In this document: piece after piece, positions 1 through 7,980 of the stretch | Layout of the letters: every line of letters begins with the position of its first letter | How positions within the stretch are numbered: position 1 is the first letter of the stretch | From: Larix sibirica | Lineage: Eukaryota; Streptophyta; Pinopsida; Pinales; Pinaceae | Assembly: GCA_004151065.3 (NCBI GenBank) | Contig: NWUY0300025683.1 | Location: 38,553 to 48,746 of the forward strand | Length of the DNA stretch: 10,194 bases | Reading direction: 5' to 3' | Notes under the pieces: model-generated | What the model saw: only the letters and a program-made list of their open reading frames with translations | What the model was told of the DNA's origin: nothing | Database searches by the model: none | Translations under genes and position numbers: made by a program

Positions 1-1060
1 ATCTAGCCTAGGGAGGAGTAAAGAAACCAAAATACTCCAATTGCTACAACAAACTCCATAAGATAGGGTGGTCAAAGTCACAAATACAAGCCTCCAATAA
101 TGAGAGAGTGGGACGCCTCCATCAAGTGAAGGAAAATGCTAGGTAAACCCCAATGCCTAGCCTCCAAAGGCTCTCCAAGTGTAGCACTTCAATAAAATAG
201 GCCCAATAAGAAATCAAGATGGTGGATGAACCCTAGATCTAGGGTTTTGACCCCCATTGATCTTCTCCAATGCCAAAACATCCTCTTTAAATCATCGAGA
301 AGTGTGCAGTGAGTCCTCTAAAGTAGGATGCCTCCTCAAAATAGGGCATGAAATCTCATGTGTAATACTACCAAGGTGGAAGACCCCATCAAATATGCGC
401 AAAGTAGCTTCCAAAAGTGGGACGCTTCCTCAACCAAGCATGAAAAGATATGCAATGAAAAAAATAGAGGTTCTCCAAGTAAAACTTGCCACCTAGATGG
501 CATAGAAATGATAAGTAAACTCCAATGTCCAGCCTCCAAAGGCTCTCCAAGTATAGCGCTCCAATAAAATAAACCCGATAAGTACTCAAGATGGTGAATG
601 AACCCTAGATCTATGGTTTGATCCCCCTCGATCTTCTCCAATGCCAAAAAGTTCTCTCCAAATCATCAAGAAGTGTGCAAAGAGTTCTCTAAAGTAGGAC
701 ATCTCTTCAAAATAGGTCATGAAATCTCATGTGTAATACCTCCAAGGTGGATGGTCCCATCAAATATGTACAAAGTAGCTCCCAAAAGTGGGACCCTTCC
801 TCAACCAAGCATGAAAAGTTGTGCAATGAAACAAATAGAGGCTCTCCAAGTAAAAGGCCCCACCTAAATGGCATAGAAATGTGTGCAAGCAATCCTCCAT
901 GTGAAATGTCCCATCAATCATGTAATAAGAGTTGCTTGAACCAAGTCAAAGATGTTCCAAGGCTAGACTCATGGCTCTCCAATTGAGATGTCTGATCAAT
1001 AAAGCATAGAGAGGTGTGCAAGTAACCTCCTAGAGTGGATGCCTTCCTTCTTTGATTCCT
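1..1060. repeat. Nested degenerate repeat array (short CCTCCAAAGTGGGA-like blocks)
   Basis: The stretch is built from many diverged copies of a block that reads roughly CCTCCAAAGTGGGA, followed by YGCCTCCTCAA and then often GCATGAAA or an AAATA run. Clear copies begin near 315, 368, 408, 685, 738 and 779. Weaker ones lie near 91, 894 and 1027. Spacing between blocks varies from about 40 to 63 bases, so this is not a clean satellite. The plus strand is rich in A and C. Open frames of 60 to 100 codons on both strands are by-products of the repeat: they show no recognisable domain and overlap each other in opposite directions. The array probably continues left of the window. It could be the internal repeat region of a long LTR or of an untranslated part of a retroelement, but nothing here proves it. 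Confidence 0.7.
133..882. repeat. Tandem duplication of a ~370-bp unit, about two copies
   Basis: The segment from about 133 to 511 is repeated from about 505 to 882 at an offset of 371-372 bases. Anchors are CCCTAGATCT at 231 and 603, GGTAAAC at 142 against AGTAAAC at 514, CATAGAAATG at 501 and 872, and the GTGGGAC block at 417 and 788. The copies differ by many scattered substitutions but few indels, so the duplication is old. The offset breaks down left of about 133: the GTGGGAC block at 108 sits only 309 bases from the one at 417. The missing part there is about 62 bases, close to the spacing of the smaller internal blocks. Confidence 0.8.
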
Positions 1061-2078
1061 TTAATCTAGGATGTCTCCTTAGGTGGCTCAATGATTTGAG
1101 CTTCAAGGTGCAATAAACCTTCAAATCAAGGGCTAATGGTTAGATCCATGAATAAGAAGGTCAATCCCTAGTACTCCACATCAATCCACGTGTCCAAATC
1201 ACCAAGTTAATCCACTAGATCCATAATACAAGGGGATAGCCCCATCAAGGATCCAATATCATGTCCCAACATATGTGCCAACAAGAGAAAATCAAGGGAG
1301 CGTTCCACTAGCAATGATAGCCAACCATACCAAGATACCAACCAAGTAGCAAGGGTGCCCTATCAAAAGGTGTGTGTTATGCCACTAAACATGTGCTAGA
1401 GGGGGAGGGTGCTCCAAGGAAAACCAAAAATAAATCATCTCCAAATGTGGATCACATCAAATTAGCTAGAGTGCTCCAATAGAAAGCCTCCGCATGCTAC
1501 TGAGTCATACATACAAGCCAAACGCTCCATCAAAAGGGATAGTCCATGTCATCAAGATGTCAAATTAAACCAACAATGCTAGGTGCTCCATTAAATGGTG
1601 ACCAATGCGTTTTAGCTAGGAGGCCTCAATCCCACATAACCACATCAATAATCTTGTTGTCAACACATCCTGTAGCCATTACTTCATCAAGGAGCATTTA
1701 TCAACACTGTAAAACATAGGGAGTCCCAAAGTTCATGGGTTCCCATTCCATGAAAGCACAGTGTTAGATAAATTCTAAGCAAGGATACTCCAAGCATGCC
1801 AATATCGACAAGAGTAGACACATATCAATATCATAACACCATGGAGAGATCACATCCAATAGCTACTTACACCAGTATACCACGAGGATCCATCAACCAA
1901 TCACCAAGTAGGACATTCAAACAATAGGAACCATCACTCTAGCATCAAGCACCCAAGACATCCAGCGGCTGCATCAATCTGTCGACAAGCTTTGCGACGA
2001 AAATCACAAGTGTAGGGCCTCATACAATCTGAGGGCTAACAGGTGCCTCACAGGGATTGGCTATTTTTGTAGATCCCT
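1061..2078. other. Gene-free A/C-rich stretch
   Basis: No reading frame of useful length is open on either strand, and no RNA gene or transposase motif is visible. The plus strand is biased toward A and C, with many CCAA, ATCAA and CATCAAG words, continuing the texture of the repeat array to its left. This strand bias changes near 2100, just past a TATA box. The stretch could be the U3 part of a long, old LTR, but no matching second LTR or TG...CA boundary was found. Confidence 0.5.
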
Positions 2079-2107
2079 AGCCTTTCTTAGTCTATAAAAG
2101 AAAGGCT
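2079..2107 (+). promoter_or_regulatory. TATA box inside a perfect inverted repeat
   Basis: AGCCTTTCTT at 2079-2088 and AAGAAAGGCT at 2098-2107 are exact reverse complements, separated by nine bases. A canonical plant TATA box, TATAAAA, sits at 2093-2099, mostly in the loop and reaching into the right arm. A GGGTTGGGGG run follows directly. The sequence before it is A/C-rich and that after it is more mixed, as at a U3/R junction. No gene on the plus strand follows at a normal distance, so a retroelement promoter is the likeliest explanation. Chance occurrence of a TATA box in AT-rich DNA cannot be excluded. Confidence 0.4.
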
Positions 2108-2400
2108 GGGTTGGGGGTAAGATCCTTCTCAAAGATAGCATCCCACTCCGTACATGGATCTGGAAGATCTTAGATGCATGCTTTTGTTATCATGTTAAAT
2201 TTTCAAGACATGGTAAATTGATCTGCACTCCCAGTCCTAAATACTAACTGTAATTGAGGAGTCTGAAAACTGTTACAATCTTTCAAAACCACAGATAAAT
2301 GAGGCTAGCTTTGCAAACACATAAATGTTAAAAAACAAACAGCAGGCTTAATTTGCAGTGTTCAATCACATCACTTTTCTATAATTTTGAAAAGAAGCAA

Positions 2401-2841
2401 TTACAATTGTACCAAGTCTTCATATTCATCTGTTGGAGAAACAATCATGATACCTTCTCCAGATCCCTCCTTTGGATCAACTTCAGGAATATAATCCTCG
2501 ACTGCATTATTGTTATTATTATTTCTTAGAGGTGGCTGAATTGGAGGGTCTTCTGCCCTTCTTTCGCGAGTAAGCAGTTGAGGATTAAAAGGTCTGCTGT
2601 AAGGATTTAATTGCTAACTGGGAAATTCTGATTTCTTAATCCAGCATTCTGAGGTCCTTGCGCAACAGCCTTATTTCCTAAAACCAACTCTGTAATTTTA
2701 TTGGAGAGTGCTCTGATAAGCTTATTCATTAATCTAGGCATCCTGTGAATTAGAGGAAGAAGCCTGAGTTGGTGAATCTCCCTTTTGTTTTTTCTTTTCC
2801 CCGATATCTGCCTTCATCTTAATCTTACCCGAGGCAGCCAT
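2401..2841 (-). pseudogene. Decayed gag-like fragment of a Ty3/gypsy-type retrotransposon
   Basis: Read on the minus strand from the ATG at 2841, a frame gives a lysine-rich start (MAASGKIKMKADIGEKKK) and then a Ser/Asn/Gln-rich stretch, and stops at a TAG. A second frame continues without a gap with LIRALSNKITELVLGNKAVA and then stops. After another frameshift a third frame reads NPYSRPFNPQLLTRERRAED, then PPIQPPLRNNNNNN, then an acidic tail ending at the TAA at 2401-2403. The RPFNPQLL..RERR..D.PIQPP pattern followed by Asn runs and an acidic tail resembles the linker and C-terminal part of gag proteins from plant, notably conifer, Ty3/gypsy elements. No zinc knuckle, protease or reverse transcriptase follows, so the piece is truncated. 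At least two frame breaks make it non-functional. The family call rests on recalled pattern similarity only. Confidence 0.6.
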
Positions 2842-3445
2842 ATTTGCTCTCAATATACACTGCATATTTCTCTATATTATCCAAATCTCTATATTATCCA
2901 AAGTTACAGACCTCCTTTCTCTTAATATCATGGCAAAGTCAGGATAATGAGTTGCTGTGAAAGTAACTTTTGCAGTTTAAGAGGACCAAGTAACTTTTGC
3001 AAAAGTCACCCTGTGCCTCTTTTACAGATTAAGAGAAGACTAAGGTTCACACTGAATATAGACTCCACAGTTGTCCCTTCTTAGACAAGGAAAAACTCTA
3101 AATCTAGGCACCTAACTGTGCCCATCCTGCATGAATAAGACTGTTTCATGCATGAGCCTAAAATTCCAAGTAGAAATCACCTTCCAGGACTAGAAGAACC
3201 ACAAAGCAGTTCGCTTATCCTCTATCTAAATCTGGAAAAACATGCACCTATCTAAATCTGGAACTGCTTCAAAACTGAAGAAAAACAAATCTAAATATGG
3301 TGTTGATTTCTAAAGATAACAAAAGCATGCTAAAGATGGTGCATGCGTGTTGCAAGCTTGCCTATGCCTTAGCCACAAAACTCTCATTAACTGGTGCGCC
3401 TTCATTTACTGTGCCTCCACACTAACAGCAATCAATGCTGCACAG
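2842..3445. other. Non-coding stretch with three close local duplications
   Basis: No gene is visible. Three short exact direct repeats lie close together. TCTATATTATCCAAA occurs at 2871 and 2888. AAGTAACTTTTGCA occurs at 2961 and 2988. CTATCTAAATCTGGAA occurs at 3222 and 3248. On the minus strand the stretch lies upstream of the gag-like start, so it could include a decayed retroelement leader, but no primer-binding site is recognisable. If the candidate exon at 3446 is real, this stretch is the end of its preceding intron. Confidence 0.6.
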
Positions 3446-3542
3446 GTTTCCAGGCTGGAAATCAAATTTGTTGAGGCACACAGATTGAAAGCTGAATCTA
3501 CTGGATGTGCCATCGAGAAAGCTAATACCCACTTAGCAACAG
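3446..3542 (+). CDS. Candidate penultimate exon of the R3HCC1L-like gene
   Basis: This 97-nt segment is open in one frame and encodes 32 residues beginning VSRLEIKFVEAHRLKAE, a charged, helix-prone sequence. It has an acceptor (TGCACAG at 3439-3445) and a CTAAC branch-point match at 3422-3426, about 20 bases upstream. Its donor is CAG/GTAAAC at 3543. Counting from phase 0 at the start, the exon ends one base into a codon. That is exactly the phase needed by the last exon at 7189, and the joined codon is GAT (Asp). The KFVEAHRLKAES part can be lined up loosely with the Q-A-x-R-A-x-K-A-K-A segment that I recall just before the P-R-P-x-T-S-A block in R3HCC1L proteins. That alignment is weak. The polypyrimidine tract is poor, and a chance exon-like segment is the alternative. 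Confidence 0.4.
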
Positions 3543-4644
3543 GTAAACTCTTAACACCATATTTATAGATGGATTGTCTCACAAAAACCATGGAGTTAAA
3601 ACAAATGGCTGAAAACTACTATCCAAAACCAGATTTTAAAACATAGGTCAACCATATTCATATTTTGTCCTTTTATCCTAATCAGCTTGGAACAATGTAT
3701 GGCATTAAAGGGGTCCCCACATAACATTACCTGGGATACAAAGTCCTTATTTTTGATAAATGGGCATAGATACAAAAATAGCCCAATTACATAGACTTTT
3801 TTTAATGACAAAATTCATTTTATTTAGGGACACAACAAATGGCTTGTGCCACGGAATCCACCTCTTTACTAGTAAGAAATTCCTATCCTAGGGATCCTTC
3901 ATGTAATTGATAGAATATAGCAGCAGTCCTGTTCACTGGATTTTCAAGGCTGAAATCAGGTTCCTACGCTTCTTAATATCTGAAAATGAATCCATACTAG
4001 CATGCTCGCTAGTTTTCTATTAGTGTAATCAGGGAGCAAGGAGAGGCAACATGAAATTCAGTGCAACAGTCATCCAAATGATGAAGAAGAAGAAAACAAT
4101 ACCTTTTGCTGTATCCTTTGAAGAAGGTGGTGGAAGAGTTAGTCACAATTACATTGTTTACTTCAAAACTAGAAAATAGTTTTGCATGAGCCATGCCCTT
4201 CAATTTTTGTGGAGTTCAATAAATTTGTAACAAAGGAATTAACTGTCAATATCCCAATATAAGTGCTTTTCTCACCCAATCCTCAAGGTCCAATTTAAAT
4301 TTTCCGCCAATGCCCATTTGTCATTTATTGAACCTTAAGCATTTTATGTGTATCTAATGCTCATATTTGAGTCCCTGTTGTCCTTGAGCAAGATGGCTAC
4401 TTGTCTTTATTTGATGAATTGTGGCAGACCTTTACCTGTTACCGAGATCATGGGTTTGACACCCTATGCCAAACAAGAAGAAAGTAACATATAACTATTT
4501 ACATGGCATACTTTGGAGCAGCTTACCTAATAGGGGCATTTTCATAGCCTTAATTTAAAAAAAGCAGGATATTGAACACACATCATATCCACTACCATTT
4601 ACATATGCCAGAGGTGGTGATGTGACAAGCTTGAAACATGTTTT
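3543..4644. other. Gene-free stretch, probably the first part of a long intron
   Basis: No convincing coding segment is seen. Short open frames on the minus strand have no recognisable domain. AT-rich sequence and scattered T-runs fit a plant intron. A GGTTTGACACC word near 4453 faintly resembles a tRNA-type B box, but no A box or fold goes with it. The right end adjoins the solo LTR at 4645. Confidence 0.5.
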
Positions 4645-5044
4645 TGTTGAGATCATAAGAGATGGAAAGATCTCTTCAGCAAACCCTAATTCGAGCACTT
4701 AACATAGATCACATGAAGACTTCACAAGGATCTTTAACCATAAGTTATAACCAAGAGAGATGCACCACGAGTATAGCAAAAAACTATAGGTGCCCTTAGG
4801 CAAAATGAAAAGAATAAATGAATTCGCTTGAATAAGATGATTGTACAATTGAGGGCTGTTGTGTATTTATAATTTTATACCACTCCACTAGTGTTAAGGT
4901 TCTAGCCCCACGGAAGAGACTAGGCCGACCTTACCCTAAAATACAATAAAATATGATAAGGTGTAATAATGTGTGTAAAATCCGACAACTACTGACAGGT
5001 TGGCTTGGCATGTGGCCACGTGAAGATCACACACTTTCTCAACA
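4645..5044 (+). mobile_element. Solo LTR, 400 bp
   Basis: The element starts with TGTTGAGA (4645-4652) and ends with TCTCAACA (5037-5044). These are perfect 8-bp terminal inverted repeats with the TG...CA ends typical of LTRs. The flanking pentamers are GTTTT (4640-4644) and GCTTT (5045-5049), which match at four of five bases as an aged target-site duplication would. Inside, in the expected order, lie a TATA-like TATTTATAA (4864-4872) and an AATAAA polyadenylation signal (4945-4950), which orient the LTR on the plus strand. A CACGTG G-box core sits near its end (5017-5022), and a 7-bp hairpin (4657-4663 with 4670-4676) near its start. No second copy or internal coding region is present, so this is a solo LTR left by recombination. 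The family is not recognised. It lies within the presumed intron 3543-7188. Confidence 0.65.
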
Positions 5045-5750
5045 GCTTTTCTGTTTAATGTTTTATGAATAATATTTTTGTGTTCATGTGCTTAATTTGT
5101 AAATTTTCCAGAGACACATCTGCTGTGTGCATATGCATATGGAAAATCAGAACACACGACATTTCCCTGTTTCTAAAGTCATCCCTATTTCTAAAATCTT
5201 TTGCACTTCCCTGTTTCAGGTAACTTGTGGAATAAAAAAAATAGTTCCTTTCTTGATGCTTTACAAGAAGGTATACTTCCCTATTGAAGAAGAAAGACTG
5301 CATTGTTTTCCCATGTGGGATGATTCAGCCCAAAATGTCACTAAAAATGCTCTGGGATAGAACTGCAACTGTTCGAGAACATCATTGGAACTTATCGAAT
5401 CAACCTATCATTTGTCCATTTAACTCCTCAAGAAAGTGATTGGTTAAATTTGAGTGGAGTTTGGTGAGATGTTGCAAAAAGATATGTGGTTAATTAATAA
5501 GTGGTATTCCCAGAAATGATACAGAACATTTAAATGGAGGATGAAGCCATTTATAGAGAAGATTTTTCAAATTTTAAGCTTTATTTTATTGTATGGTTGG
5601 GGCCAAAACTAAAATATATTCGGGAAAGGATTTGGGAAAAACCTCTAGGCTCTCATAAATTAAAAAATATGGTAGTCATGTCTCCTGGTTCATTCTTGAA
5701 TTTGTCAGACATAATAGAGGTGCAAGGTAGCCTTGATTACATATTACAGG
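5045..5750. other. Gene-free stretch within the presumed intron
   Basis: Two open frames of about 75 codons (starting near 5127 and 5534) have no recognisable domain. A good acceptor-like site, TTCCCTGTTTCAG, ends at 5218, and the sequence behind it is open for about 47 codons to 5360. No matching donor is evident, and the encoded residues resemble no family I know. I therefore treat the stretch as intron. Confidence 0.45.
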
Positions 5751-6123
5751 CATGCTAGTTGAGGGGCACCGGCCTCTGTTATGTATTATGGGCAGGGTAG
5801 ATTGAGAGTATCTCAAATTAATTGGGTCCTCATTAATTGGGGGAATATATAACAGTGTCAGTATTACTAGCTTTATCTATTTTAATTTGCTCTTTTTCAC
5901 CGAAGGCAATAGTTGCACGGGATTTTTTGGGGTTCATGAGCATTTTCGGAGCTTGGTTGGTTTATTATAGTATAGCATGCTAGTTGAGACTCTGAGAGGC
6001 ACCGGCCTCTGTCTTGTAATATGGGTATGGTAGATTGAGAGTTTGTCAGATTAATCGAGTCCTTATTAATCGGGGGAAATATATAACAATGTCCAGATTA
6101 ATAGCATTATCTATCTTAATTTG
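5751..6123. repeat. Diverged direct duplication, ~225-bp offset
   Basis: Positions 5751-5889 and 5976-6123 are two copies of the same sequence. Both begin CATGCTAGTTGAG, carry GGCACCGGCCTCTGT, then GGTAGATTGAGAGT, then two TTAAT(T/C)G words, then AATATATAACA, and end near ATCTTAATTTG. By eye they agree at roughly four of five positions, with one 6- to 9-base insertion in the right copy. The segment 5890-5975 between them is not clearly repeated after 6123, so the array is about 1.7 units. There are no terminal inverted repeats or coding potential. Its nature is unknown; it could be a piece of a retroelement LTR or untranslated region. Confidence 0.8.
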
Positions 6124-7188
6124 TTGGCTAAAGCAGAAGGAATGCTATGGTTCTTTGTAATCTTATTCACTTTTGGGTTGAGAAAATTTTGTTGTTTTTC
6201 CTAGTGTTTTTCAAAGATTGCCCTTCAAGAATTATTGGGAACCTTTGTTCTTGTTTGGTGGAGCATTGAACCGAGTTATCTGAGGTTTTTGGGCAGGTGA
6301 GTTTTATATTGCTCCAGACTCTCATCTCTTTTGTACATCATCAAATGGACATTATGAAGGTCACTTTATAGATGACAAAATTGTATATATAGATTACATT
6401 ACCTGTTGAAGAATGTGTGTAGGCCCAGAGTCTACAGGCAAACTGTAATAGGACTTTTTGTTTGAACTTTGACATATATTCTGTGTTGATCAAAATTACT
6501 GTTGATATTTTTAAAAATTAATCTGCTGAAGTCGGAGAGAGTTATTATCTTTCAATATTTGAGTTAACCCCGCCCCCTCGCTATGTATTGAATTTATCTT
6601 GTAAACTATGCAGTGCATTGAAAACCTTACACGTTTCTGGTTTTTGGGGATCTCGTCTGGAGTTACTTAACATGGAAAATTAATTGCTGCAAATAAACTC
6701 GTATGCATCCATAACCAAGAATTACATTTAGGTCTAAGACTACTTTTTGTTCTAGGAATGCGATTCTAATAGTCAATGCATTAAAGCCAGTGTGTAAATC
6801 TGGTGAAAGTATTGGTTTGGTCTGTGGTTTTAAAGTTTGTCTTTGTTGTTTTTTTTCCATTATTACCTCAAGTGCTGCATTTCTATGCAAGTTCAAAGTA
6901 AACGGTTATGTAGGTTATATAGGTTAGGGTTTCTGTAAGCAGATCAAGATAAGGTATGCTCAACCTCTCTATAGTAGGCAGTGATAATCCAAAACTACTG
7001 CTATTTGGAACGGCTTTTGTACTATTGTTTGGGTAGGAAAAATTTCTGTGCATCTTATCTGCAGGATTATTTAAACAGGGATTTATTTGCAGCAATATAC
7101 TACCATTTTCACGTTCCAGCGTTTTTAGGTAACTTCTTCTCTGGATCAGATTAAAGTGGCTGACCTACCATGTGTGCCTGCCTTGTAG
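6124..7188. other. Right part of the presumed intron
   Basis: The stretch is mostly AT-rich and without a recognisable gene. It contains one exon-like 92-nt segment (6205-6296) between a good acceptor (TTGTTTTTCCTAG) and a good donor (CAG/GTGAGT), described under findings. The end at 7160-7188 is a textbook plant 3' splice region: a CTGAC branch-point match at 7160-7164, then a T/C/G-rich tract and TTGTAG. Minus-strand open frames at 6663-7095 show no domains and appear to be chance. Confidence 0.5.
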
Positions 7189-7394
7189 ATTTGGAACCTC
7201 CCTTTCCAAGACCTCCTACTTCTGCCCAAACTGCACAGAGGATGATTGTTGGAGCTCTGCGAAGCCAAGGACTGACCAAAGGGGTGTCTGTCAAGTCTAG
7301 TTTTAATGATATTCAAAAACAAGAGGAGGAAAGAAGGGATCGGATACTGATGCGACAAAGGTTGCGGGATGAAGCTTGGGGCACAGATGACTAA
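7189..7394 (+). CDS. Last exon of an R3HCC1/R3HCC1L-like protein gene (C-terminal 67 residues)
   Basis: The exon starts after a TTGTAG acceptor (AG at 7187-7188) with a CTGAC branch-point match 25 bases upstream. It completes a split codon with AT, then encodes 67 residues and ends at TAA (7392-7394). Near its start it reads LEPPFPRPPTSAQTAQRMIV. It then has a GAL turn, a Ser/Lys linker, and a long charged helix (KQEEERRDRILMRQRLRDE) ending in AWGTDD. The P-R-P-x-T-S-A-x-x-A-x-R-x-I-x-x-A-L block plus an Arg/Lys/Glu-rich helix ending in a tryptophan-containing acidic tail matches what I recall of the C terminus of R3H and coiled-coil (R3HCC1/R3HCC1L) proteins, which carry an RNA-binding-like fold upstream. 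Their function in plants is not well defined. The in-frame ATG at 7170 overlaps the splice acceptor and is not the likely start. The exon call is firm; the family call is moderate. Confidence 0.65.
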
Positions 7395-7828
7395 AGTACA
7401 TTGCTGAAACGTTTTATCTCTGTTTCAAGTGATAGAAAAGCTATGGGAATAGCGCTCAGTGGTATTCTGTGCTATTGTGTTTTGAGTTATGTTTATATAA
7501 AAATTCCAATTAGGCTATTGCTACCTGCGTTATCATATTTATCCGATGTATCTTTTCTTGGTAAAAACAATTCCAATGAGCATGTCTCAGTTTAACATGT
7601 TTGCAACGTATTCTTTCAGAAAGGCTTATCATTTCAGAAAAGCTACTTTATGAAACCTAGTAATTAATACTAGTGATTTTGTATTGAAAAGTGGTATTTT
7701 GTTAGACAATAGCTACAACCTCAACAAACCAAAATTGTTTTACTGGTAAGGTTCTGGAATTATAAGCTGTCCACCAGCGTTCCATTCTCACTGTGGTCTG
7801 CCGAACCTGAATGGCACACTGATACAAA

Positions 7829-7850
7829 GGGCTGGGGCTGGGGCTGGGGG
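7829..7850 (+). promoter_or_regulatory. G-quadruplex motif overlapping a hairpin
   Basis: Four G-runs of 3, 4, 4 and 5 (7829-7831, 7834-7837, 7840-7843, 7846-7850), each separated by CT, form an ideal short-loop G-quadruplex motif on the sense strand. AGGGCT at 7828-7833 is also the exact reverse complement of AGCCCT at 7854-7859. A 6-bp stem could therefore compete with the quadruplex by using the first G-run. More G-runs follow at 7937-7941 and 7944-7947. In RNA this would lie in the 3' UTR, about 120 nt before AATAAA. Confidence 0.7.
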
Positions 7851-7972
7851 AAAAGCCCTGGAGATTTTGGCATATCCATATGAAACTGGCATCTTGCTGA
7901 AGGACAGTATTATGTGGTATGTGGTGCAGCCCCGTTGGGGGTTGGGGATGTGTTTCTAAGAACATTTTCTAA

Positions 7973-7978
7973 AATAAA
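7973..7978 (+). terminator. Candidate polyadenylation signal (AATAAA)
   Basis: AATAAA occurs in the run AAAATAAAAC, about 580 bases after the stop codon of the last exon, followed by T-rich sequence near 8000. This is a usual 3' UTR length for plants. Other AATAAA matches lie farther on (for example near 8307 and 8436), so the true end is uncertain. Confidence 0.35.
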
Positions 7979-7980
7979 AC

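Larger units (their letters stand above)
7395..7980 (+). other. Presumed 3' UTR of the R3HCC1L-like gene
   Basis: The stretch follows the stop codon and reaches the first AATAAA on this strand that comes after the G-rich block. The first 200 bases stay open in the coding frame after the TAA (to 7595) and would encode a hydrophobic run, but this seems accidental. A G-rich block lies at 7829-7947. The opposite strand is open from 7965 to 7702, but the protein is a low-complexity Ser-Pro run with no known domain. The transcript end is inferred, not shown. Confidence 0.45.

Noticed and set aside
336-986. Overlapping open frames on both strands of the left repeat array
   Set aside because: They repeat one another at the 370-bp offset, overlap in opposite directions and encode no known domain. 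They are by-products of the repeat.
4420-4475. tRNA-like B box (GGTTTGACACC), perhaps a SINE remnant
   Set aside because: No A box at the right distance, no cloverleaf and no repeat boundaries could be shown.
5014-5022. G-box (CACGTG) as a promoter of a host gene
   Set aside because: It lies within the solo LTR and no gene starts after it. It is better seen as part of the element.
5127-5360. Open plus-strand frame behind an acceptor-like TTCCCTGTTTCAG
   Set aside because: The encoded residues match no family I recognise. There is no clear donor, and the frame does not help connect the two supported exons.
5534-5758. Open plus-strand frame of 74 codons (starts MEDEAIYRED)
   Set aside because: It has no domain, its end runs into the duplicated segment, and no splice sites or conservation can be seen. 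It is probably chance.
7170-7188. ATG at 7170 as the start of a small separate gene
   Set aside because: It lies in the splice acceptor tract. The codons before 7189 do not resemble the following protein, while the exon beginning at 7189 has a good branch point and acceptor.
7395-7595. In-frame hydrophobic extension after the TAA, as stop-codon readthrough
   Set aside because: The family-like acidic tail ends naturally at the stop, there is no readthrough signal, and 200 open bases can occur by chance.
7702-7965. Minus-strand frame of 87 codons with Ser-Pro repeats
   Set aside because: The Ser-Pro run is only the complement of the G-rich block. No domain or splice context supports a gene.
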